Source of the DNA: Pseudoalteromonas shioyasakiensis | Lineage (GTDB): Bacteria > Pseudomonadota > Gammaproteobacteria > Enterobacterales > Alteromonadaceae | Length of the DNA: 64,000 nt | Assembly: GCA_013391845.1 (NCBI GenBank) | Contig: CP058414.1 | Location: 3,086,501 to 3,150,500, forward strand | Reading direction: 5' to 3' | In this document: in pieces, positions 36,247-45,115 of the stretch | How the letters are laid out: each line of letters starts with the position of its first letter | Position numbering within the stretch: position 1 is the stretch's first letter | Translations under genes and position numbers: made by a program | The notes under the pieces: model-generated | Told to the model about the DNA's origin: nothing | The model's input: the letters and a program-made list of their open reading frames with translations, nothing else | Database searches by the model: none

Positions 36247-36861
36247 CTAAACTACTTCGATCTGTTCAGGTTTTTTGATAAAGAAAACCATTAAAATTAA
36301 TAAAGCTGCAGGGAATAAAAATAAATTCAAATAAGCAAAAATCACCGTTAACTGTAGGATACATATTAGTAGCAGTAGAATAGAAAACACCGTAAGTAGT
36401 GACGAAATACCATGGCGCTTTGTCAGTAATAAAGCCGCTGTGATTAAACCAACTAACGCATACAAGCCTAAACTCCCAGCCGATACCACCATGGCAATAA
36501 CCAAAATACTATCAATCACGTCGTTCGATGCTTTATCGCCGACAACAGCAAGGTAAACATCACAAAGAACGGTAGCATGAAAAGCCAATACCAGCACCGC
36601 TAATACACATAACAAGATGCGAACGCCTTCTACATCAAACATATCTTTAAGAGCCTTGCGTAAGCTCAAGTACACATATATCTCAAGTGCACCTATGAAT
36701 ACAAAAATAAGGTCTGAAAAGCTTAAACTTTGTAGGTCAAGCTTAAGTGCTTCTCCTAAGCCATCAAGTGTTTCACCAAAAACTGAAATCCAGTACAAGG
36801 GAAATATGACAGCAAGTAACCCCGCTGCAATGCCTGGTATTAAATAGTCACGGTTGAACAT
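36247..36861 (-). CDS. multi-pass membrane protein in XRE operon
   Basis: ATG 36861 is chosen because GGAGG precedes it by five bases; a longer frame upstream has no ribosome site. About 204 residues with five to six hydrophobic helices; no named family recognised, though layout resembles DUF2975-type proteins. A short acidic loop (DLQSLSFSDLIF) and a basic C-terminal stretch (IKKPEQIEVV) are the only polar parts. It is sandwiched between the small XRE regulator (36893-37105) and the serine hydrolase (34990-36219), suggesting the three form one unit. Confidence 0.7.
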   Translation of the reverse strand: MFNRDYLIPGIAAGLLAVIFPLYWISVFGETLDGLGEALKLDLQSLSFSDLIFVFIGALEIYVYLSLRKALKDMFDVEGVRILLCVLAVLVLAFHATVLCDVYLAVVGDKASNDVIDSILVIAMVVSAGSLGLYALVGLITAALLLTKRHGISSLLTVFSILLLLICILQLTVIFAYLNLFLFPAALLILMVFFIKKPEQIEVV

Positions 36862-36892
36862 ATGTCCTCCAAAATCCTGTTGCGTTGTTAAG

Positions 36893-37105
36893 TTATTCGC
36901 TATCACGTTCGTACACCAAAATATCGCCCGGTTGGCAATTGAGCTCTTCACAAATAGCCTCTAGCGTACTAAAGCGGATCGCTTTCACTTTTCCGTTTTT
37001 AAGTAATGATAAATTGGTCATAGAAATACCTATGCGCTGCGATAGCTCCTTCAGCTGCATTTTGTTCTTTGCCAATTCTATATCTAGGTTGATTCGTATT
37101 TTCAT
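36893..37105 (-). CDS. small XRE/YozG-type transcriptional regulator
   Basis: A 70-residue Cro/C1-type helix-turn-helix protein: DIELAKNKMQLKELSQRIGIS, then NLSLLKNGKVKAIRFSTLEAICEELNCQPGDILVYE. It is all DNA-binding domain, no ligand domain. The sequence is clearly paralogous to the regulator at 39714 (shared LSVL/LSLL-x-x-G-K/R-x-KA-x-RF-T/S-TL-x-AIC and CQPGDIL). First gene of an operon with a membrane protein and a serine hydrolase. Such stand-alone regulators next to DUF2975-type proteins are common but poorly characterised. Confidence 0.88.
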   Translation of the reverse strand: MKIRINLDIELAKNKMQLKELSQRIGISMTNLSLLKNGKVKAIRFSTLEAICEELNCQPGDILVYERDSE

Positions 37106-37279
37106 AGTCTAAAAAGTACGCAGCTGGTTTATGATTGTCAAACTTTATTTTATGATTATCATAAAATAAAGAATGAAAAACATAATTACCATATGTGGAG
37201 TTAAATCTGTTGTTTGAATTTCAGATATAAAAAAAGCCAGTAAATACTGACTCTTATACCGATTCGCTTTGTTTATAAT

Positions 37280-37663
37280 TTAGGCATTAGCCTGAATGGC
37301 AGGTATTAATATTGCCGATAGAATACCCAATAAAAATATGCCACCAATGATCAATACGCCCCAAAATGACCATTGTTTTTGAACTCGTTGAAAATGCTCA
37401 ACACTATCCCAACGTTTATTCTGCCAAGCCATTTCTCGGCCTTTAAAGCCCAAATAAATCGACACAATAAAACCAACATAAGGCACTAAGGCTAATAAAC
37501 CAATCCATGTGCTGTTGCCAATTGCCCAAATCCAACTTAGCAAAAAAGCGCCCCAACTAAAGCCTTTAATACCCTCGGGTAAATTGTCTACCTTTCCCTG
37601 CCCTGAGTTATTTTCAGATACCATTTCAAGACTTGCTTCGGGTGGAGTGTAATTATCTGCCAT
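37280..37663 (-). CDS. small membrane protein, function unknown
   Basis: ATG 37663 (MADNYTPPEASLEM) has AAGGA before it and is preferred to the longer frame. About 127 residues: a Pro/Glu-rich N-terminus, then helices around IKGFSWGAFLLSWIWAIGN, LLALVPYVGFIVSIYLGFKGREMAW and a C-terminal helix WGVLIIGGIFLLGILSAILIPAIQ. The GFSWGAFLLxxIW segment occurs in small membrane proteins of many bacteria annotated only as hypothetical. Single gene. Confidence 0.75.
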   Translation of the reverse strand: MADNYTPPEASLEMVSENNSGQGKVDNLPEGIKGFSWGAFLLSWIWAIGNSTWIGLLALVPYVGFIVSIYLGFKGREMAWQNKRWDSVEHFQRVQKQWSFWGVLIIGGIFLLGILSAILIPAIQANA

Positions 37664-37845
37664 GAGTTTTTCCTTATTAATAAGCAAACAGAAATCCTAA
37701 CTTATAGTATTGAGTGTATTTTAAGCAAGCTGAAAGTTAGCACCTAAAACAGATAATTGTTACCTGATGTGTTTTGTAACATTTATCTCGTTTCCTTTTA
37801 ATTTCAAATCGCCTAATCTGGGCACATATCTGCAAGGAGAGAACA

Positions 37846-38496
37846 ATGAAAGACTTACAAAAGTTAGTGGGTAATTTAAATAAATCAGGTGCGCTGAGTG
37901 GTTTTTTAGGGGGTGTTGCTGGCGGCGGGCTAACTAGTTTAATGGGCGGAAAAAGTAAAAAGAACAGTAAAAAAGCCGTTAAATATGGTGCGCTAGCTGC
38001 TGTAGGTGGGCTTGCCTGGAAAGCCTATAAACAATATTCAGAACAAAAAGCGGCTCCTGTGCAGCAAACGAGCTCGCGTGGTTTTGATTTTACTCCAGCC
38101 ACACTGCCTGAGCAGTCATTTAGTGATGCAATCGACGATAATCATTGTGATGGGCAACTATTATTAATGCGCGCTATGATTGCAGCCGCCTATGCTGATT
38201 GCCACATTGATGAAACGGAAAGACAAAAAATCTTCACACAAGTTGAGACAATGCAATTGTCTGTGCAAGAAAAGGCCATGCTGTTCGATGAATTGAGAAA
38301 ACCAATGCAACTATCCGAGTTAGTTGACGCTGTGCCAAACGCACAAATGGGTATTGAAGTATATGCAGCCAGTGCCAGTGCGATTGATTTAAACCAAGCA
38401 ATTTCTAAACACTACTTAGACACATTGGCAAGCCAGTTATGTATTCCTAGCGAACTGGTGTTAAGTATTCACAGAGAACTTGCCCTATACCAATAA
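37846..38496 (+). CDS. DUF533 (YebE-like) protein
   Basis: A 216-residue protein of the DUF533 family. The N-terminus is Gly-rich with a short hydrophobic region (SGFLGGVAGGGLTSLMGGKSKKN, then YGALAAVGGLAWKAYKQY). The C-terminal half is TerB-like, all-helical: LLLMRAMIAAAYADCHIDETERQKIF, VYAASASAIDLNQAISKHYLDTLASQL. In E. coli the relative YebE is an envelope-stress-linked inner-membrane protein of unknown role. Strong ribosome site (AAGGAGAG) before ATG 37846. Followed by a hairpin terminator at 38500. Confidence 0.88.
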   Translation: MKDLQKLVGNLNKSGALSGFLGGVAGGGLTSLMGGKSKKNSKKAVKYGALAAVGGLAWKAYKQYSEQKAAPVQQTSSRGFDFTPATLPEQSFSDAIDDNHCDGQLLLMRAMIAAAYADCHIDETERQKIFTQVETMQLSVQEKAMLFDELRKPMQLSELVDAVPNAQMGIEVYAASASAIDLNQAISKHYLDTLASQLCIPSELVLSIHRELALYQ

Positions 38497-38499
38497 AAA

Positions 38500-38517
38500 T
38501 GGGGCATCTTCGCCCCA
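38500..38517. terminator. hairpin between DUF533 and hypothetical gene
   Basis: TGGGGC-ATCTTC-GCCCCA; the minus-strand side has an ATTTTTATT tail, so mainly the terminator of the convergent small gene. Confidence 0.6.
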
Positions 38518-38541
38518 CTTTAACTAGTGCCTCAGTAATGA

Positions 38542-38790
38542 TTAATGCGGCTTTTTAGTGCCATAACGCACCATATCTTTGCCATTTTCATACACATCAT
38601 TGCTTACGTAACGGCCCAGTAGTAGCTGATGTCTGTCATCAAGTACCGCAATAAATGGGCGACCATCGCTATTATTTGTTGCAAGCGCAACACCAGCTAC
38701 ATTCTCAAGCCCTAAACCGCCATTTTCAACTAGGCGTAAAAATGTTTCTAACTCATCTAATGTTTCAATTACATCGTTATCGTTAATCAT
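38542..38790 (-). CDS. small hypothetical acidic protein
   Basis: An 82-residue cytosolic protein, mostly acidic, with no family I recognise. It opens with a leucine-rich helix (VIETLDELETFLRLVENGG) followed by beta-like segments (VAGVALATNN, RPFIAVLDDRHQLLLGRYV). No signal peptide or membrane helix. Upstream context: AraC regulator divergent at 38947. Kept as a real gene because of its length, its own hairpin and coding-like composition. Confidence 0.6.
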   Translation of the reverse strand: MINDNDVIETLDELETFLRLVENGGLGLENVAGVALATNNSDGRPFIAVLDDRHQLLLGRYVSNDVYENGKDMVRYGTKKPH

Positions 38791-38946
38791 CTCAAATACT
38801 CAGTGATTGCTAATGGGCGTAGCATAGCAGGATTAAAAAAATGGTGCGAATAACAGCCCATAAAGCAACTTAGACTTGGACTAAAAATTGACACAACGGC
38901 ATACAATTGAAGATACTTCCACTATCGACAGAGACAGTAAAGTTTA

Positions 38947-39717
38947 ATGAGTAACCATTTAACGCTCGAATTAATGACCCCACAGGGCTATCTTGCCGAT
39001 AGCATACAAGCTATTTGGTATGCCTCAGCGCACTCTCAAGGTGAACAATGGCTTGCCTGCGACGGTGCAACAGGGCTTGTGTTTCCTGTTACCGGTGAGG
39101 TTTTACTGGATGACAAGCCGCTTGCTGCCCCTTATGCAATACAAGAAACATCAACTCAAGCATCCAAAGTCACATTTTCATACGACGCGCAGTTTTGCGG
39201 AATTCGCTTTAACCCAACCGTATTGTCTGAACTTAAGCGAAACGCACATCCACTCCTTGCTGAGCAATCGCTGTGTGAAATTGCCGAAGGCCTACAAGAT
39301 AATGCCAGCTTAGAAGCGTTTGTTGCGTTTATTAGCCGCCACTTTACTGATAATAAAAATATTAACCACAGTAACAGGCACTCAAAACACTTAATCCGCT
39401 ACCTTATTGAGTTAACGCCACTCGAAACCGCTTATCAACTTGCCCCACTCAGTCAACGCCAGCTCGAAAGGCAAGTAAAGGAGCAATGCGGTGTCACCCC
39501 TAAGTATTTTGAGCGTATATACCGGGTAAAGCTTGCTAAACAAGCAATTAAAGTTAACCCTGAAATGAGTTTTGCAGATATTGCATTAGATTGTGGCTTT
39601 ACCGATCAGCCTCATTTAATCAAAGAATTCAAAGCAATAATGCACATCACGCCAGCAAAATACCGCAAGTTATTAAAAGACTCTCAAACTAAACAAACAA
39701 AGCTTATTTTGCGCTAA
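38947..39717 (+). CDS. AraC-family transcriptional regulator
   Basis: A 256-residue regulator. The N-terminal part (about 160 residues, beta-rich, containing ATGLVFPVTGEVLLDD) belongs to the DUF6597-like group often found with AraC domains. The C-terminal pair of helix-turn-helix motifs is clear: ETAYQLAPLSQRQLERQVKEQCGVTPKYFERIYRVKLA and MSFADIALDCGFTDQPHLIKEFKAIMHITPAKYR. Ligand unknown. Its stop codon overlaps that of the convergent XRE gene (39714) by four bases. Confidence 0.88.
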   Translation: MSNHLTLELMTPQGYLADSIQAIWYASAHSQGEQWLACDGATGLVFPVTGEVLLDDKPLAAPYAIQETSTQASKVTFSYDAQFCGIRFNPTVLSELKRNAHPLLAEQSLCEIAEGLQDNASLEAFVAFISRHFTDNKNINHSNRHSKHLIRYLIELTPLETAYQLAPLSQRQLERQVKEQCGVTPKYFERIYRVKLAKQAIKVNPEMSFADIALDCGFTDQPHLIKEFKAIMHITPAKYRKLLKDSQTKQTKLILR

Positions 39718-39920
39718 TCATCTTCAAAACGCAGAATATCACCTGGCTGACAACTTAAGTGCTTACAAATTGCATCTAAGGTTGTAAAGCGTACAGCTTT
39801 AGCTCGCCCAGCCCTCAGAACTGATAAGTTTTGTGGCGTAATACCTATCGCTTCAGCTAATTCTGCAGACTTCATTTTTCGCTTAGCTAACACAACATCT
39901 AAATCAATAATAATCGCCAT
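39714..39920 (-). CDS. small XRE/YozG-type regulator, second paralogue
   Basis: A 68-residue helix-turn-helix protein (DLDVVLAKRKMKSAELAEAIGITPQNLSVLRAGRAKAVRFTTLDAICKHLSCQPGDILRFEDD). ATG 39920 overlaps the stop of the upstream DUF2975 gene by one base (TAATG), so translation is coupled. It is clearly paralogous to the 36893 regulator. It is the last gene of an operon with DUF2975 and a lipoprotein hydrolase (41334 to 39714). Likely target is its own operon. Confidence 0.88.
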   Translation of the reverse strand: MAIIIDLDVVLAKRKMKSAELAEAIGITPQNLSVLRAGRAKAVRFTTLDAICKHLSCQPGDILRFEDD

Positions 39921-40477
39921 TAAATCACTAACTCTTGCTCTTCTTGTAGCTGCTGTGCTTGACCCATGATCCAACCAATAACATAAATAATTAAACCCAT
40001 CACTAAACCTATAATATCAGTATCTTGTATAACCACGACTCTTCCCAAATCAGTATCTGTTGCAAAGTTTAGAAGAGTAATAAGTAGTGGTGGATAGCAC
40101 ACAACTAGCGCAAATTGCGCCAATAATACGCCACCTAACCATTTAAAACATTGAATATTTTCAATAGCGAAGAAAGACCCACGTCGGTAGAGCAAAAATA
40201 ACCGAATCAAAATTATATTGATAAGAATAAATGGCAGCAATTGCACAAGACCAAGCCATAAAACACTATCAAAATCACTCTCACTCAATGTTTGCGCTAT
40301 TCCCTGCCAAGATCCGCTGACTTCAAGACCAATCCACATATGCGCACCATTACTTTGAGTAAAGCTTAAAACATCATTGTCACTAAAAAGCACAATAATG
40401 CTTGTAACTAACAAACTAAGGAGCGTAAAAACTAGCAAGCTTAGGATCAGCGTACTCATCCAAACAATTTTTTTCAT
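39920..40477 (-). CDS. DUF2975 membrane protein
   Basis: A 185-residue inner-membrane protein with four helices: the N-terminal MKKIVWMSTLILSLLVFTLLSLL, LVQLLPFILINIILIRLFLLYRRG, GGVLLAQFALVVCYPPLLITL and VMGLIIYVIGWIMGQAQQ. DUF2975 genes are regularly followed by a YozG-type XRE regulator, as here, and the pair may act as a membrane-linked regulatory unit. ATG 40477 overlaps the upstream hydrolase stop by four bases (ATGA), confirming the operon. Confidence 0.85.
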   Translation of the reverse strand: MKKIVWMSTLILSLLVFTLLSLLVTSIIVLFSDNDVLSFTQSNGAHMWIGLEVSGSWQGIAQTLSESDFDSVLWLGLVQLLPFILINIILIRLFLLYRRGSFFAIENIQCFKWLGGVLLAQFALVVCYPPLLITLLNFATDTDLGRVVVIQDTDIIGLVMGLIIYVIGWIMGQAQQLQEEQELVI

Positions 40478-41334
40478 GACGATTTACTCAATGTTATTTG
40501 TTTTAAAAGTTGCTCATAATGAGTCGCTAATTGCTTACCTGTTAACGCATCTGAATGATGCTTCCCCTTTGCGATGTAAATCTGCTTTTGCTGAGATTTT
40601 GCGTGTTGATATAAAGCTCTCGCTAACTCAGGTGGAGTTTGTGTGTCTTTTTCACCTGTGATTATTAATAGCGGTGCTTGGTAAACTTGTAACGCTTTTA
40701 AATTATCGACTTGGTTAATCTCTTCACTAAACTCAAGGCTAACAAACGGTTTAGCAAACCACGGAATTCGTGCTGCTGTCATCTGTTCAACATTTGTCAC
40801 ACTACCTTCGAGTACCAGAGCATCAACATTGCGCTGACTGGCAACATAACCTGCGATCATACTTCCTAAAGAATGGCCATGGATCACAACAGGCAAGTGA
40901 TTTAAGTCAGCTCTGCCTTTTACATAATCAAACACCTGTAATGCATCAGCTTGTAGATTAGCCACGCTGGGTACTCCTGAACTAAGCCCATAACCACGAT
41001 GATCCATCATTAAAATATTTACCTGAAAAGGTAAAATTAGCTTGGCAGGTTCTCCACCAGCGACACTAACGCGAAACTGGTTACCACCAAAGTAAATTAC
41101 AGTGGCGCGAGCATCTGCAACTTTAATAAGGGTACCTTTAAGGCTGATGCCATCATCGGTAGTTAAAGTTACCTTTTGCGTTATGGCAGTACCATCAACA
41201 CTTTGTATTTCCTGCATTGTTATTTTTTTATCGGGGTATAAAAAATGAGACTCCTCAATTTTAATTGTTGTACAACCAGTTAATAACATCACAATCAGCG
41301 AAACCACTGCAATAGAACCAAATTTCATGTTCAC
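40474..41334 (-). CDS. alpha/beta-hydrolase lipoprotein
   Basis: A 286-residue lipoprotein: MNMKFGSIAVVSLIVMLLTGC with lipobox LTGC, so anchored in the envelope. The hydrolase domain has the oxyanion region VIYFGGNQFRVSV, DHRGYGLSSGVPS, the nucleophile elbow GHSLGSMIAGY, the acid in GEKDTQTPP and His in KGKHHSDAL. Similar to BAAT/YheT-type and bacterial membrane esterases, substrate unknown. First gene of an operon with DUF2975 and an XRE regulator. Confidence 0.87.
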   Translation of the reverse strand: MNMKFGSIAVVSLIVMLLTGCTTIKIEESHFLYPDKKITMQEIQSVDGTAITQKVTLTTDDGISLKGTLIKVADARATVIYFGGNQFRVSVAGGEPAKLILPFQVNILMMDHRGYGLSSGVPSVANLQADALQVFDYVKGRADLNHLPVVIHGHSLGSMIAGYVASQRNVDALVLEGSVTNVEQMTAARIPWFAKPFVSLEFSEEINQVDNLKALQVYQAPLLIITGEKDTQTPPELARALYQHAKSQQKQIYIAKGKHHSDALTGKQLATHYEQLLKQITLSKSS

Positions 41335-41591
41335 GATCCTTCTAGTAAAAAAACACTATGGCACTATCAAAGTTAAAAAACAAACATTAATTACCGAAAA
41401 ACGATAATTAATTACTCTTTTTCACACATCAAAAGTCTTCCCTTTGAGAAGTGATTTTGATCAAAACCGCTATCTCCATTAATTAATTTTTATTCCAGTT
41501 CTGTATTGAGCGATTTTATTTGCGCTGGGCTTTTATCCATAGGATAGTTAACTCAAGCCTACTAAACGTGCTGTAACTAAATAGGATTATC

Positions 41592-42740
41592 ATGAAAAAA
41601 GTTTTACTTGCCACCAGCTTAATCGCCTCGTCATTTTCTGCATTTGCAGCCGATTTAACCGTTGAAGAACTGCGTATTGAAAAAGCCAGCAAAGCCATGC
41701 CAAAGGTGTTGAATGCTTTTGCTGATGAAGTAAACCAATTTGAAAAACAGTGGCAAGCTACCACAAGTTACCAGCAGGCGAGTGACCTTATCGATGACTA
41801 CGCCAAGCAATTATGGCGAGATGCGAAAGCCCGCATTATTAAAACTAACAGTTTCGACGACCGCGAACTCTATTGGGCACGTTTACTTTCAAGCAAGATT
41901 ATTCGCACCAGCAAACCAAAGTTTGCAATGACAGACAGTGAACAAACCGCATTATTAACAAGGCTTGAAAATGGCAGCCGAGGCCGAACAGAGCTTGATT
42001 ACAGTAAAAAAACCGATAAACGTATTTTGATTACAGGTTTTGATCCTTTCTTATTGGATAAAAATATTAATCAAAGCAACCCGTCAGGTGTCGCAGCCCT
42101 GTTACTTGATGGCCAAGTTATAAATTATAAAGGCATAAGCGCTGAGATTAATACAGTGATGGTGCCAGTACGCTATGAAGACTTTGATCAAGGTATCATC
42201 GAATCATTATTTGCACCTTATTACGCACTTAATAATGTCGATATGATCGCCACTATCAGTATGGGCAGAGAAGACTTTGATCTTGAACGCTTCCCAGGTA
42301 AGCGTCGCAGTGTAACAGCGCCAGATAACGCCAATATAATCTATGGTGGCACGGCCACTGCCCCAAAGGTTTCAAGCCTTAATGACCGCCCACTACCTGG
42401 TAACGAATTTGTGTTATTCAGCTTACCAGTTAAGCAAATGCAACAAGCTAAAGGGCCATTCATAATTAACGACAACCACAAAGTCGTTACACTTGAAAAA
42501 GCATTTGAGCCAAAATCACTTAAAGAATTAGAAGGTGCGATTGCGGTAAAAGGCGGTGGCGGCGGCTACTTATCCAATGAAATTTCGTACCGTAGTATTC
42601 GCCTGCGTGATGAGCTTAATTCAGACATCCCTACAGGGCATATTCACACCCCACGTATTCAACAATTTGAGCCAGAAACAGAAGCTAAAATTGTTAAGCA
42701 AATTAAAGCAATGCTTGAGCAAAGCTTAGTTGCAATTTAA
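41592..42740 (+). CDS. periplasmic pyroglutamyl-peptidase homologue, catalytic Cys replaced by Ser
   Basis: A 382-residue exported protein (signal peptide MKKVLLATSLIASSFSAFA). Residues about 25-140 are an N-terminal helical domain of unknown role. From residue 144 on it follows the C15 pyrrolidone-carboxylate-peptidase fold: RILITGFDPFLLDKNINQSNPSG, the SMGREDFDLER block with Glu232, and TGHIHTPRI with His at 350/352. The catalytic-Cys block A-G-T-F-V-C-N-x3-Y reads GGYLSNEISY, placing Ser328 at the Cys position. It either works as a serine hydrolase or has become a binding protein. Ends in a perfect 15-bp hairpin shared with the convergent GGDEF gene. Confidence 0.8.
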   Translation: MKKVLLATSLIASSFSAFAADLTVEELRIEKASKAMPKVLNAFADEVNQFEKQWQATTSYQQASDLIDDYAKQLWRDAKARIIKTNSFDDRELYWARLLSSKIIRTSKPKFAMTDSEQTALLTRLENGSRGRTELDYSKKTDKRILITGFDPFLLDKNINQSNPSGVAALLLDGQVINYKGISAEINTVMVPVRYEDFDQGIIESLFAPYYALNNVDMIATISMGREDFDLERFPGKRRSVTAPDNANIIYGGTATAPKVSSLNDRPLPGNEFVLFSLPVKQMQQAKGPFIINDNHKVVTLEKAFEPKSLKELEGAIAVKGGGGGYLSNEISYRSIRLRDELNSDIPTGHIHTPRIQQFEPETEAKIVKQIKAMLEQSLVAI

Positions 42741-42744
42741 AAAA

Positions 42745-42780
42745 ATAAAGCTCAGCTATTAGACTATAGCTGAGCTTTAT
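42745..42780. terminator. bidirectional terminator
   Basis: Perfect 15-bp arms (42745-42759 and 42766-42780, core AAGCTCAGCTAT) around TAGACT, overlapping the stop of the convergent GGDEF gene. Confidence 0.85.
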
Positions 42781-44382
42781 CACCAGCAACACAGCAATTG
42801 CGCCCCTGCTTTTTGGCTTTATATAGCGCATTATCAGCTATTTTAAATAAACTATCTGAATCAAACGCCTCATTAGTGGCTTTACTGGCAATGCCAATCG
42901 ATAAAGTAACATAGCTTAAGTCTTCGCGACCTTGGTGGGTAATGTGAGCTGATTCAACAGCATTACGCAGGGTTTCTGCCACTTTGAGTGCCTCCTGCTT
43001 ATCAGTATTACTGAGCACAATTACAAATTCTTCGCCGCCATATCGAGCAACAAAGTGATTGTCTGGGTTGGTATTATCTTTAAGGAGATTGGCAACCTCA
43101 CATAGCGCTTTGTCACCTTGATCATGCCCATAAAAGTCATTGTAGAGTTTAAAGTGATCGATATCAGCTACGATCAATGAAATAGGCTGTTTAGCTGATA
43201 CAGCATCACTGGCAAGCTTTGCAAAGTGTTTATCTAGAGCCCTACGATTAGCAAGCTCCGTCATTGAGTCTGTATTACTGATATGGTTTAACTTCTCATG
43301 GCGAAGAAATATTTCTTCACGTTGGTTTTCAATCAGAGTAAATAACTCATTCATTCCCCTTCCGAGCTGGTGTAATTCGTTATCACCGTAATACTCGTCT
43401 CTAGCACTAAAATCGTTATTGCTTATTGCTGAATTTACTAATGTATAAAGCTTTCTAAGTGGTTTCAAAACCTGTTGATTTATATATAAATAAAACAAAA
43501 TAAACACTGAGCCAGAAATAAATAACCCAGTGATTAAAGAGCTATCAAACAAACTTCGATCGTAAGTACGCTCACGCGATTTAATAGAAAGTACAAATAA
43601 CAAGTTACCCTTTTGGTCATTAACTCCTAAGTAAAGACGCCGATTATGTTGGGAAGCACCCATTACGCTACGATTATCACCAAATACTCTGGTTAAATGA
43701 TCTTTATATTTAAACACTTCGTCCGTGCCATAAAAGCGAATATCATTTGCTAACCCTGGGGTTAAATTTTCTACAAAACCTTCATCAATAAAGCTCCACA
43801 GCAGCAAAGTCCCTACAAATTTCCCGAGCCATCAGACTTCGTTACATTGTAAGCAATTGTCAGGACTGGAGATTTGTCTATCGTGATAAATCGGACTTTA
43901 TGAACTAACGCTGATTGACTATTAGCTATATCATCAGATAAGACTATTAAGTCGTTTTCTTTCAACAAATGAGAGGTTTCTAAGATCTTTGGTGAGTAAG
44001 TCAGATAATCATTATTAAAACTGCCACCTCCGATAATATTTGCCTGCGTATCATATAAATACCAACCATTCACGTCTAAACGTTGCAGTGCGTCAGCAAT
44101 AACATAATCATCATTAAACCACTGGGTATCACGTTCGTACGCTGCCACATACATGGTATCCCAAGCGGAGCTATCAAAAACCATTTTTGACAGCGCATCA
44201 ATCTCTTGCTGAAGTTGAGACTCCACTCGCTGAATATCAATCCTATCGTTTTGCTTTGTCATCGCTTCAAAGGTTGGCAATATCCATAATTGCCTGATGA
44301 TTGTTTGCGCAAGCAAAATAGCAATACACGCTGCTGTAAAAGCGAGCAATAAGCGTTTTCTTATCCTCGAGCCAATCACCAT
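42764..44382 (-). pseudogene. CHASE4-HAMP-GGDEF diguanylate cyclase, one-base frameshift
   Basis: ATG 44382 starts MVIGSRIRKRLLLAF; TM helix, then a periplasmic CHASE4 domain (FDSSAWDTMYVAAYERDTQWFNDDYV). The frame stops at 43813. Adding one A to GGAAATTTG there gives GKFVGTLLLWSFIDEG and continues into the second ORF (to 42764): second TM, HAMP (QVLKPLRKLYTLVNSAISNNDF), and a complete GGDEF domain (RYGGEEFVIVLSN; DFYGHDQGDKAL; I-site residues five before GGEEF read PDNH, so absent). Intact it would be about 540 residues and make cyclic di-GMP in response to a periplasmic signal. Divergent from the H-NOX gene by 192 bp. Deletion sits in an A-run, a typical sequencing-error site. Confidence 0.85.
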
Positions 44383-44574
44383 AAAATACCAAACCAAACT
44401 GCAATCTAAAGACGATAGTATTAAAAAGTATAACCTTGTTTAGTAGGTTTGCTTGCTAGCCTTTAATTAATAATCAAATTAAAAGTTCTAGCCACACAAA
44501 AATTGTAAGTAGAGAAATTGTAAAACCCTTGTTTGTATCTAAACTTTTAGTATGACGTTTTATTGAGTTACTTT

Positions 44575-45114
44575 ATGAAAGGTATCGTCTTTACCGAGTT
44601 TTTAGAAATGGTTGAAAATGAGTTTTCTTTTGAGGTGGCTGACAAAATCATTGAAGAAAACTCACTTCCTTCAAACGGCGCCTACACCAGCGTTGGAAAT
44701 TACGACAATAAAGAACTGCTAATGTTGGTCAGCTCATTAAGCAGACATATCAATAAACCTGTTAATGAGCTGGTTCATGCCTACGGTAAGTATTTGTTAA
44801 AACGCTTTTTTGTTTTGTTTCCACACTTCTTTAATAATGTCGAAAGCACTTTTGACTTCCTTGATACCATCGACCGGCACGTGCATATTGAGGTTAAAAA
44901 GCTCTACCACGATGCTGAGTTACCAAGTTTTGAAACAAAACGAATTAGCAAGAACGAGATGAAAATGTTTTATCGCTCAGGTAACCCATTTGCTTGTTTA
45001 GCTGAGGGCTTGATTGAGGGAGCCTGTGAACATTTTAATGAAGTAATTACAGTTAAAAGCGAGATTGACGAAAACTTCCAATCTGCCATTTTTACCCTAA
45101 CAAAAGAAGCTTAA
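44575..45114 (+). CDS. H-NOX nitric-oxide sensor protein, variant YxSxN motif
   Basis: ATG 44575 gives the standard [14 protein letters not shown] opening of heme-NO-binding (H-NOX) proteins. About 179 residues, single cytosolic heme domain. The proximal heme ligand is His104 in the [19 protein letters not shown] block. The YxSxR motif that holds the heme propionates reads Y133-R-S-G-N137, with Asn in place of Arg. H-NOX binds NO (and CO) and controls a partner kinase; the next gene, starting two bases after this stop, is that kinase. In related Pseudoalteromonas and Vibrio systems NO through H-NOX changes biofilm formation. Confidence 0.9.
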   Translation: MKGIVFTEFLEMVENEFSFEVADKIIEENSLPSNGAYTSVGNYDNKELLMLVSSLSRHINKPVNELVHAYGKYLLKRFFVLFPHFFNNVESTFDFLDTIDRHVHIEVKKLYHDAELPSFETKRISKNEMKMFYRSGNPFACLAEGLIEGACEHFNEVITVKSEIDENFQSAIFTLTKEA

Positions 45115-45115
45115 T

